DNA of 64,000 nucleotides, taken from NCBI GenBank assembly GCA_018389105.1, contig JACATO010000609.1, positions 186,001-250,000 on the forward strand, read 5' to 3'. The notes beneath the pieces were generated by a model, which made no database searches, was not told the DNA's origin, and worked only from the letters and a program-made list of their open reading frames with translations. Below are positions 1 to 12,400 of the stretch, piece by piece. This DNA comes from Nautilus pompilius. Taxonomy: Eukaryota > Mollusca > Cephalopoda > Nautilida > Nautilidae. Position numbers and translations under genes: made by a program. Position 1 is the first letter of the stretch. The number at the start of each line of letters is the position of its first letter.

Positions 1-112
1 ATGTTAAAAACAGTTCTATAAAAACCTTATTATTTTTTTTAAATTACAAAACAAAATTGCTTGTCAGTTTTAATATTCTTGAAATTATTTCATTTTGAAA
101 ACATACACTTAC

Positions 113-310
113 TCTTTAGGTAACCGGACAGGTGATGTGAATCTATCATCATCCCTCTTCCACATCTCTGTTGCATCAGCAAAGACATCATCATCAGAAC
201 TTTTTTCACCATTCTGAAAAGTAGATGCCAAAGTTGTTTTATTATCATCAATTGTTAACCTTCTCTCATCCAACTTCTGATTCTCCCTCCAACATCCTTC
301 TCCATTCAAG
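113..310 (-). CDS. KIF14: KIF14 exon 22: acidic Asp-rich C-terminal segment, last exon in window
   Basis: Reads [40 protein letters not shown] and [25 protein letters not shown]. The DDDVFAD..EMW acidic stretch corresponds to the D.F.DPEDEWE region of KIF14. Acceptor AATTTTTAG/C, donor AAAGA/GTAAGT. The open frame needs two bases carried from the previous exon, but exon 21 ends in phase 0, so a small exon may be missing or there is an indel. The gene continues left of the window. Confidence 0.85.
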
Positions 311-418
311 CTAAAAATTTTTCACAGAACATTTGCATTATAAAATTCTTCTTTCTTACATAACAGCACTTTAAATAATTACAGATAACCCCATCTACTC
401 ATATTTTTGTTTCAAGAA

Positions 419-449
<31 letters not shown>

Positions 450-3400
450 CCCTGAGACTTAGTGTCAGCCATAGGTACCTTGCTTATTGTTAAATTGTTG
501 CAACTTATTTCTAGCAATGACAACATTGAAAGATTCAGTTTATTTTCTATCACCATTGCAATGTATTAAATTGAATAACAAAGTTATGCGCAGTTTTGAT
601 GCTTTATCATTAATCACTGAAGTACTGCTTTTTATTGATGTATGTATTAACAAACCATATCATAATTCCATAACTGTATCTGGAATTCCAGAACCAACAA
701 TGTATCAATTACTTTTTGTTTGACAACAAACTCTATACGAACTGCCATGAATTCTTCCCTGGTTCTGTTGTAGCCAATAATTTCATCTCCTCCCTCAGTA
801 CACTGGTCAACTATCTCAACTTTTAACATGTGTTATGATACATTTGTATTGTTTTCTTCAGCTGATACCACTAAAATTTTTTGCATTGGCTTCATGTTAC
901 ATCATTTTTAAATTTGAATGAAGTTGAAACGATGATGTTGACATTTGTTTTCCATCAACCTACATTCACCAGGATAATTTTATCCATCATATAAATCTAA
1001 CTTTGTTTATATTTCATGCTACAGAGCTTATAAAATCTGTCACCCTCTTCTAATTTTCATAAGTGTCCTCTTTGACAAAAATATTGCAAGCTTAAGGTTT
1101 TCCAATAAATGTCATTAATAAGAATGCATGTAAAGTACTGTCAAGACTATCTTCCCAATTAATTAAATATACTGTTTCAAAATAAGTTGTATAGTGTCTA
1201 ATCTTTATCTAGGATATCAATCCTTATGATTAAAATCTTTATTAAAGCATTTTGCTTCTTTTCTTCTTTCTCTTCAAGAACCATATTCCTCTCCTGGACG
1301 AATCACATGCTGTTTACCATGTACAATGTCAGTCATGTAAGGCAGTCTATGCGGGCAGAGACCATCCATCACATCCACGAGTTCATGTCGCATTTGCCAG
1401 CAGAAAGAATTCAGCTATTAAATCACATTGTTTTAAATGATTAAACATCTCAACCCACACTTTTAAATGAAAATATAACTTCCATATCTTTTTAATTAAT
1501 TTGCATATTAAAAATTTTCCTTTTCCCAGCTCTTAATTAATCCCAGTTTGTTAGTTTATAATGGACAATGGTTAGTCTTAAATATCCTATACATTTGTAT
1601 TAATATTATGTATTTTACAACTGCTTTGGTTTTTCTCTCTTTTCTTGTTGAAATTTAAATTGTTTAATGCTCAAAAAATTATATGAAACTTTTTCCATAC
1701 AAGACTAAACTTTATAAATTCAAAATGTAATCTTATTCAGTTATTTAAAAATATCCTAAATAGTTATTACCATCAAAAAGTCAATTAAAAATATGCATAT
1801 AATTACTTATATACATTTTATCTAAGACCTGACTATTGATAGAGCTAAAAAAAAGAAAAAGTCAGAAATAATAAAAGTGGAAAATATTTATAATAGAAAA
1901 TACATTCTGAACAAATGCAATATCCATCATTAGCCAAGTAGCTAAACTATAGAAGCCAAAACATACAACAATGAATATTGTCTCTCTTTCTCTCTGTCTG
2001 TTCGTGCGTGCACATACACAAAAATAAATAATACTGGGAAAATGAAGCACCAGCTACAAGGCAGTTGACATTCAAAAAAACATTAGAAAATGCACAAAAA
2101 TTCAATTATTATTCGCAGTAATTAGACTTTCTTGACTTATAGTTATTTCAAACTTCTAGTAGATACTTTGAAGTGCACCTGGTTTTTTCCAAGCTAACGG
2201 CAAAAATCGAATTAGAAAAAGGAAACTATATAATAAATTATCAACTGTAGGAGCAATTATGTTTACAAATGTATTCTAAGTAAACTATGCATCTTCTAAA
2301 AAGTTTTTTAATGTTTAGTATACAAGTTGCATACTTTTCTGCACAATTGCTTATATTTTTGTGAATAAATAAGAAATGTCTTAATGAAATACATCAATGA
2401 AGTAGACATGAAATTTGTTTGCTTTAGAAGTGAGTAAATACCTCATAGATATCCCTCATCAAAATGAGCTTTTGTTTAAATTTAGCCATGGTGCAGTAGG
2501 TACAGATATTTAATTTTGTATTACTCAGCTTCACTAGAGTCTTCATCTCATCACCTTCCATTATATCTTCTCTGGTGAAAATCTAGAAAAAAAATACTCA
2601 TTGTCAGTGAAGACGTAATGACCAATTTTACAGTTATACACAGAGCTCACCTACATAGGTATAGTGTTGGCAATCAAAGAAACAATTTTGTTGTTGTTAA
2701 AGTATCTCCTCATTTATTAGAGACTGGTTTTAAAAAAGTTGTAATGAAAACCACGGAATCAGCCATGGATATATACCCTCATAACTTATTCTAAATGTGC
2801 ACATTTTTAAAAAAATTCTAAATACATTAATTATTTATCACTGTGAAAACTCAAAGTAATATATCTTAAAGGGTAGACAGTTTTTTCTCTTTCATTTTTA
2901 ATAATCTGCAGTCTTTTTTTTAAAAAATGATCTTAACAAAATAAGATTACTTGAATCATGAGTCTATCCAACTTATCTCAGTCACATACATTATATATTA
3001 TACCCTTGATTTCATTTTTGAAAAAAATGAGTACCTATTATGCTTGTATTAGATTTTTCTAGTAACTCACAACATCTTTTTTCAATTCCTGGCTGATCTT
3101 GTTAGCTTCACTTATTAATAAATAAGTCTGGAATAGGTCAGAGTGCTTCATGATGGCAGGATATATGTTTGCTGTTGAGTCTTTCTGGAAAAATGGCATG
3201 TTTCTCTCACTTTCCTTTAGATTATTCAGTTTCTTCTCAGCTTCTTCTTTGCCAGCTTGAAGGGATTTTATCAGTGCAATCAGGGGCCTTTCTTGATGAC
3301 TGAGACACTAAGAATAGGAAAGTTAAAGCAAGCAAGCAATACATAATAGAATCATGTTTCCCTCCCAATCACTTATTATAAGTTATCACCTGTTTTGCTG

Positions 3401-6400
3401 CTAAGTTTTCTCAATGTATAGCATCTGAAAGTAGTAATTTTCTACATTATATTACTATTAACGAATCAAGGTGGCTGATTTACAACAAGTTTGGCAGGCT
3501 ACAATGCAGGCCTACCGCAGTTTTCAATGGTGTTATCCCAGGCACATGTGGCCTGCTGCTGCTTAGTCAGATCACAATGCTGAGCCCTCAGCAGCAAAAA
3601 GGTTAATCACTTCACTTCAACAATGATAAAAACAAATAAAAAAACCAAAATTTCTTAAAATATGTTAAAAAAATAAAATTTCTAACTACATACCATCAAG
3701 GCTTTGAAGTTTTAAAAATTGAACATTTGATTTTTAATGTTTTATTCAGTTTAAAATATAATTTCTTGCCAATGTTTTATTTAATATTTCAAATCACCCC
3801 ATGTTGGTCTCTTATATTTTTTTTTATTTAACACATTAAAACTTTCACAAGTAGTGTACTGTCACTCCTCAGTTTACGTAACACTCAACTTACGTAATTT
3901 CATGTAAGAAATTTTGTCTTGAATAAAATTCTGCAGAAATTTTACTGATGTGGTATACATACGCAAAAGGAACTAGTTTTGCACGTGTAGTATAGTACAT
4001 CGAGAACACGTGGGTTAAAGTGTAGTTCTCTACATCACCGCCGGCCATCTTGTTTGCATTTTGCCATTGTTGGTGTTTTTCCATATGTTTCCAACCTTTC
4101 AACAGGCCTTAAGTGCAAAAGTGATTTGAAGAACATAGAACATTTGTGCATCAAGGAAGTGTCACACAATTATGCTTGAACAGAAAATTGACGTTGTGAA
4201 ACGCTATGAAAGTGGTCAAATGATCATTTCTATTGCTTGCGCTCTGTTTGGCCACATCAACCGTGAACACTATTGTGAAGGATAAAGAATGAATCAAGAA
4301 ACATGTGAAAGGTTCTGCATCCATGCAGTCAACAGCTATAACCAAGTGCTGTGGTGATGGTGGTATGTTCAAGATTAGGTGTTTGGATCGAAGATCAAAC
4401 TCTGCACTGCATGCTGATTACCCTGATGCTAATACAGGAAAAGGCTAAAAGACTTTACGAAGACTTAAAAGAAAAGATGGGTGAAACCAAGGGCACTTTT
4501 GTTTTGAGTCATGGGTAGTTCCAAAGATTTAAAGTGTGTGCAAATTTGCATAACATGAAAGTAAATGGCAAGCTGCTTGTGCTGATATATTAGCTAAAAT
4601 CATTAGCGAGGGGAGGTACTTGCCTGAATAAGTTTTTAAAGAAAGGTCCGTTATGGAAAAAAAATGCCCGACCGTACTTACATATCCAAAGAAGAGAAAT
4701 CTTTGTTGGGATATAAAGCCTCTAGGAACTGTCTAACTCTGTTTCTGGTGGTGGGGGGGGGGGAGACAATGCAGCTGCATACAAACTGAAACCTTTATTA
4801 TTGTATCATGCAGAAAACTCCAGAGCACTGAAGAGGACAAGTGCTCTCTTGCCATCATATGGATGTTTAATCTGAAGACCTGAGTTACTATCACCATATT
4901 TGAGACATGGTTTTGGCACCACTAATCCCCAAGTTAAATGAGTATTGCTGCAGAGCCAAAGCAATCTCTTTCAAGATTCTTTTGATTTTAGAAAACGCTC
5001 CTGGACATCCAGCATCCTTGGATGATTTTCATCAAGATACAAAAGTGGTATACTTCCCACCAAACACAACATCCCTGTTGTAACCCATGGACCAAAGGAT
5101 TATTGCAACTTTAAAGGCACACTACCTACATAGGACGCTTGCACAAGCAGTGAAGGCCATTGAAGGGAAGAGCTATAAGGAGCATCATTGCTTCATGGGC
5201 TGAGATCAAGTCCACGAACATGGTTGGAGTTTGGAAGAAACTGTGCCCTGACTTTATTCTTGGTTTCAAGATCTTCACACAGAGACTGTTGAAGATGTGG
5301 CCATTAAAGTCGTTGAACTTGCCCAATCAACTTGAGCTGGAGGTGGATGTGAAGGATGTTGACAACTTATTGAATTCCCATTCTCAAGAGCTTATGAATG
5401 AGGATCTCAGAGAGTTGAGGCACAAACGACAGGAGAGAGTAAAGATGACGGTGATGAACTGCTCCAAAGGTTTACCACTAAAGATCTGGCAGAGGCTTTT
5501 AGGCACTTTGATGCAAGACTGGCATGCCTTGAGAAAATGGATCCCAACAACAAAAGGTTTATGACGGTCAACAGGATAGTTCACAAGGGTCTGTCTCGCT
5601 ACAAGGCCATTTATGAAGAAAAAAATAAGGCTGCTGTGCAGTCCTCGATAGGTTTATCCGTAAAGTTGAATGGCCACCAGTACCTTTAACATCAGCTGAA
5701 CTTACACCTCCACCTGAAATAGAGCCTGTAGCTTCACACTCAGAAGTAAAGGTTGCTGAAATCCCTTCTTCAGCCCCATCTTTGTCCTCATCTAATTAAC
5801 AACTCATCAACCTTCTCCCACTACCACCCCTTCCCACATACAAGCTAACACTAGGAAATAAGGTATGTTAAGTTAATGTTTAATATTTCTATTACTATTT
5901 AATCCATGTTTGTCTGTTTTTTTTTAAAAAAATTTTTACAGGTAGTGTATTAAAAATATTCAAGCAATCTTCAGTATTTAAAATTAGTTATAGCATATAG
6001 AATATGTAAGGGTAGGAACTTATGTACACAGGTACTTTCAAGTTATGTAAAGGACTTTAGAACCAATTAATTACATATGTCAAGGAGTGACAGTAACATT
6101 ACCTCATCAAAACAGCTTTAGGGAGTAGTGTGTTACAAAAGCAGCAGCAGAAACAGACCAAGGAAATGTCACTTACTTTGCTAAACACACTCTGGTTGTC
6201 TTCATCGTCCATGTCTCTCTTTGACTTCATCCGCTGGATAGAGGCAACAGGAAAATACAGAGTAATTAACATTATCTCAATAAAGTATTACTATGCTGTA
6301 TTTGTTTTATTCTTAACCTCCCCAAAGGAAAAATCTTAAAATCCCATTGTGAATGAGTATACAGTCAGTTTTGCCTCAACTGCATACCTATCTTGATTAG

Positions 6401-9400
6401 GAACATTTCATTTAAAAACAAGCCAACAAAAACACGAAGTTGTCAATATCTTAAAAAGTTTGCCTGGAAAAGATGGGAATATTTGAAAGAGTCCACTGAA
6501 ATTCATTCATGTTTGAACTCTAGATAAGATAAGGCTGACAACTTTTTCCAAGGGCATCCTGCGTCTTCAGAAGATTTGCAGCTAGAGATGATCATACAGT
6601 CTGTCCAAAGTAAATTGTTCAGGAAAAGGATACTTCTGATTATAACTGAGAGGAAACTAGAATGCCTGAAAATCCAACACCACTGGCTACAGGTCACTCT
6701 GCCATGAGTGAAACACAACCATTTTTTTTTTCATTACTCTCTCTTCTTGCAGTCCAAACTATAGGAATGATTTAAAATATGAATAAATGAACTTACAGCT
6801 AATTCGTGTTTCAGTTGCTGAATGCAATAATTTCTCTCCTTCATGTTGTGCTTCAAGAAATTGAAAAAGTCACCAATAAACAAAATGCAAAAGTGTACAG
6901 AAATATATTAAATACTATTTAGCAAAAAAACAAACAAACAAATGACTGATATTTAAATAATTCAATTTTTCTGAAAATCTATATCCTTTAAAACATTTTT
7001 TTTTTAACAGCATAGCAAGCAAACAACAAAATCCACTTTCAAATGCTTTGAGAAAATTTGTAAATCTTTAATAATAAAAGAAACATTTTTTTAAAATTCA
7101 AAATGTTAGATAGAGAAAAGATAATGAGAAACCTTTGCATGACATGTTCAACATAACTAAACTATTTTTGTTTATATTGTTGTTTTACAAATAATTTGAT
7201 AAAAACTGAAGAGTCATGCCTAATAATAAAAAAAAAGTATGATACCAGAATTTCTGAAAGACTCCTATGCCCTTCCTCAAATTTGCTCTTCTGTAGGTCA
7301 ATTTGTTTCTCTACCAGTTCTTCAGCTAAAATATCAATTTGCATTTCCTCTTCTGCTTGTCTTTTGACTTCAAGTCCCAGATGCAGTCTAGAGATATTTT
7401 ATTAAAAACTTATTACAAAAATACATATAGTTTGTAAAGTTTAGAAATCAAAAGTGCATTTTTAATTTTTTCGTAAGCTGCAGTGAATAGTTCCATTAGT
7501 AAAGAACGTAATCTCACGCAGTCGAACCTGTCTTAGCACCCACCTCCACAGAACCGCCCGATCATAGCCGCCACACAAAACTCCCCTGCACCAAAATCTC
7601 GCGTACAACATCCCTTACACAGTGGCCACCTGCCTAAATCAACCAGCAACCACATAAATTGCTTCCCTAGTAATCTCTGCTACTATACTCAATGACCACT
7701 GTTTCCCTAAAATGCAAAATCAATTGTCAAAATGACACTTTGGGCAGTCAAAAACCAATGCAACTTTTCTATAAAATACTTACAAAACAGTCTGTCAACT
7801 CAAAACAAAAGACTCCAAACATTCAATGTATGCATATGCATACAAAGCCCGCATAGATCGTTCTTTCAATCACTCAGCCAATGTGCAATGTAATACAAAA
7901 ACAAAATCATTTGCATTAATTTTGTTGCAATCACATCAACAAATTTATTTGACTAAAAATATTTTCCATATTCTTTGGTTGCCATATCAATAAATTAATT
8001 GCAGATAAAAAAATTTTGATTGAAACTCAGTGTTGGGTTAGCTTTTTTGTGATAATCTTCATTGTTATTGCATGCATACATATTTACTGTGTTCTGTTCT
8101 CACCGTGTAAACTGCGATCATGACCACAAATGTGAATCCTGGCACGCTTACTTGACATCCACTATTTCTCTCAAGAAAACGAATTAGGTAGTAAGACTGC
8201 ATGAGCAGCAAGTGATGAAGTTGTGTACCATCACCAAGAGGCTAAGTTGACAAGGGCATTGCTGCAAGAAGAGATTCTCAAGCACAAACAGGACTGGTGC
8301 AATGAGTTTACGTTCCTTTGGGTTTACACTGTAAAGCACACTACTTATGAAGAAAATAAACTGGCCACCACTTAACTTGTGCAGACAGGCCGCCTTTCTA
8401 TAAAGGCCACAATTGCAGTTTCTCTTGGGTTTGACTGTATTTACATTTAAGCCTATTCTTGTTCTTCAAATATCTGTGTACATAATGTTATTTCTGCTTT
8501 TTTTTTCTTTCTTTGTACACAGACCTTTTAAGCCATATTATAATCACTAAAATATAGATTATTACAACCAAGTTAGACTACTGTATGTGTTGGCCTATTA
8601 ATCTTGTCTGATTTGCAATGAAAAAAATATTTCTGCAGAAAAATAATCTACTGAAAAAAGCAGTTTTTATGAAAATACTCTGAAGCCAGATATTGAAACA
8701 CATCACATAGATAAAAACAAACATTTAACTTTTCATAAATATCACGGTATACAATCAAACCACAAAACTAACTCAGTTTCTATGAAAAGTAGCATTCTGA
8801 GGCATACTTTTCAAAAAGTGATAAATTTAAAGTTGATCTGTCTTACAGTTAATTCATATTTACTTGTTGCAAATGAGATATATATATATATTTTAGTTAG
8901 ATCTATCAACTGCACTAATCTGTTTTTACCTTTCTTCTTGTATGCTCATGAGCTCCTGCTTGGCAGATTCAAAGTCCTTCAGTTCAGCATCACTGCTGTT
9001 TTTTTTAATCTGCTGAGATGAATGATTTAACCTGGAAAAGACATTTGCACTAATAATAAAAATATAAGCACTACCTACTTTAGTTCAATAGTGTTTTGAA
9101 GAACTTTACAAATAACAAACTAATAACAATGGTGGTTACCAATGAGTGATTTAGCACTAAGTTAATGACAAAAAAAAAAAACAAATTCAATATTAAAACT
9201 CAGAAAAGTGAAAATTCTTGTTCCTATGCCATTTGACTTTAAAGTTTGCTTTAGTTGTAAGTATTAACCAAACATGGCCAGCCAGCCATCTACCAAGTAC
9301 AGCCATTGCTAGAGTTTACTGTTTTTTTTTAAAGCTCAACTTTAAAGACAGTGAAAACTTACCTAAAATAGTGGTCTCCTCCCAACACTATTCTGTCACC

Positions 9401-12400
9401 CTATAACAGAAAATTTGACATCACTCTGCATAATTTTGCTAATAATTACATCTAGTATGCATACTAGAGCTATCAAACACTTTTAATGAAAACAAGAAAT
9501 TTATTTTTAAGAGCAATAATTTCACCCATTTGTTTTTTGAAAACAAAAAATAAGTCATATTACTGTATTATAAGCCATAATAATAAAGTCAACACCACTA
9601 AATATGGAAGATTGCTATGTTTCTGCAGGTGAGACATCAAATTCTGTCAACTACACTCTACAAAATGTCATACCTTGTGGTAACAAATTGTATAAATTAT
9701 AAAAGAAAATATACCAATATAACAGATCTTTTAATTATGATTACACCATGAGAGCAAATCCATGAACTTAAAAGGCTTTCAGAAGATTTAATCGCTGTTT
9801 TTTCATACAGAGAATGAAACTTGAAGCTACAGTTAAAAAACTCCATAAAATACTTCAGAAAATTTCTGATGATCTGTTGAGTTAAACTGTTGGGCCTCAC
9901 AATTACTGTAAAATCACCTAGCTACCTATTCAGGCAATATATTGCCTCTCTCCAAATTTTATTCATACCCTGGAAATGTTTTGAAAACCTGGCAGTCTCA
10001 TGTCAGGATAACTTGTAGGTCTTCAGTGGGAAGCATTTACAGTAAGCAAAAAGATTCAATATATTAAATTTATCAGTCATTTGAAGAGAGATCAGACAGT
10101 TTTAAAACTGATTAGGGGTTTTGCACATGTGATCAGTAATAAAATTCTTATGATTACCTGTGATTCATAGTATCAATCAGAAAAGAAAGAAAAAATTTCT
10201 TTTTTAGTACTAGAATCGTATCGAATGTGCCACCAATGGTCATGGTTAACAATCTAATAACTATTTCTTTTCTGTAGAGTCCTCGCATGACAGATTCATT
10301 CTTTTTAAAAAATATTAACAACTGTTTTGAAATTTTCTAACATACAAGTGACAGCAACAAGCACTTACATGAAGAAGAATAGTTGGTACAGCGATGAGAT
10401 GGCCATTAACATATGTTGGAGCTTCATCAATTGGAGTGATGCTTACAACATTATTTACATTGTTGATGATGCTGCAAACAGAATATAAAAAAAAGAAAAT
10501 AATTCTTTAGCACAAAATAAAATCTAATTCTTAGGTAATTAGCTCTGATCCTAAATACTGTCCATGTAAAACTTTGTTACTTCTAAACTGGTGCTTGAAT
10601 AAAAACAGCAAATATAAACATTTTTTTTTTCAAAATAAACCAATGGTTGTGCAAAGACAAATCATTCTCTTTCATTCCAGTATAGATGTTGCAGACTTAT
10701 GAACTTCATGTGAAAGTTAGCTAAAGCTATGAGCTAAATACGTGAATGATGAATATGCGTAAATGCAATTACATAAATTTCTTTAAAATTTATTTCTCCA
10801 GAATTATTCACAACAACGCTTAACTCCTTGACAAAATCTACATGCAAACTTGGACGGTTTCTCACCAATGATCATCTGCAATAAGAGTTCCGATGAGTTG
10901 AACATTGTGTCGAGAGTTGGCCTTCATACGCCCAACCCGGGTCTGACCTTCTTTAATTAAATACAACAGTGTTTCTGACAGCTGAGGGTCTTGATTTAAG
11001 TTAACCAAGTTGGGAAGGTTGCTGTCCACGCTGAGAGTTATTCCAGATTTCTGGAATAAAAGTATTTTTTTTTTCGTTATTTCATAAATTAGAAAGTCTT
11101 GCAATGATGTCACATCACACTACAGTCAAGTAGTGATAATGATGAAATAAAGAGAGAGTGAGTGCATAAACACTGATCAGCACTAAATGCCGACAACTAA
11201 TTTTGAAGGTAAAAAAAATTTTACCTCCAGTTGACGGGATTCCTCTAGTTTACGCTCTTCTGCCTGCTGAAGTTTTTGCTTCCATGATCTATGAGAAAAC
11301 AACAAGCATTGAATATGTTATATGCAGTAAGCATATAGTAATTTTTAAAATGTTTAATATTTAAGCAACCAATATTTGCAATATTTTCCTTTTTCCAGAC
11401 AAATCGTGGTTACAGAATCAAAATTAATGTCTACTCTAATCTTACTTAAATGTCTCTGAAAATCATTAGTGTTTCACAATTCTTAAAAATTAACTTCAAA
11501 CTTCTGCCCATTCCAAATATTTTGAAGACATGTTAATTCAAAAACAAGAACAGTCAATCTGCTTAGCTACTATAATTTTCTTGTAGCTTACCTATTTATT
11601 TGTTCCATTTCTTTCTCTCGACTCTGAAGTTCTTCTTTCAGCTTCAGTATCTCAGCCAGACTGCAGGCATGTGTTTTGCCATCACCAAAACCAATTCTGC
11701 TGCGTAACTTCGCTATTTCTGCATGGAGTACTTTAAACAGACAACAATAGAATAAAATTTTTTGAGTAAGCAGTCAAACAAAAATCCAGAAAGTAAAATT
11801 AAACTAAAGCAATACATACATCTGATTATCCTAGCATTAGGGTCCTCATTGATTCTCACCACATTCACAATGCTTCTTGCTTGACTGGCATACTTCAGCT
11901 TAGTTAAGGTTTAAAGTAAACACATACTATTTTTAAAAAAAAAATGTTTAAATAATTAACTAAAATCAAATTTTTTTTCAGAATATTTCAATTTTTACCA
12001 TAAAACAACCAAAAATGGCACTTATCAAATGACAGATCATTTTCAAAAGATTAATCCCCCCCCCTTCATATAAAAATACTTCCACCTGGACACTCAACTT
12101 GACAACTTGTTATATTAAAATAAATACACAAATCCTTCAGATGAGGAAAAGTTTTTTTCATGCACAATGCAAACCAATCACTACCTATTTCTCAATAGAA
12201 CAGCCACAAATCCAAATATCAAAACACAGCAGCATCTGACTCAGATCATTCTTCTTTTCAACCCAAAGTTTCCAAAAAACATAAAACCAAGTCCCCGAGA
12301 TTCAGGGAATAAAAGTGGACACAGAAACACACATACAAACTTGGATGTGAAAAACTTGAATCTGAAGTCAGAATGAGTGACAATCAGTGCTGCCTAAATA

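Noticed and set aside
311-2441. The 647-829 minus open frame as the missing KIF14 exon
   Set aside because: No convincing acceptor/donor pair of the right phase and no resemblance to KIF14 between the flanking exons.
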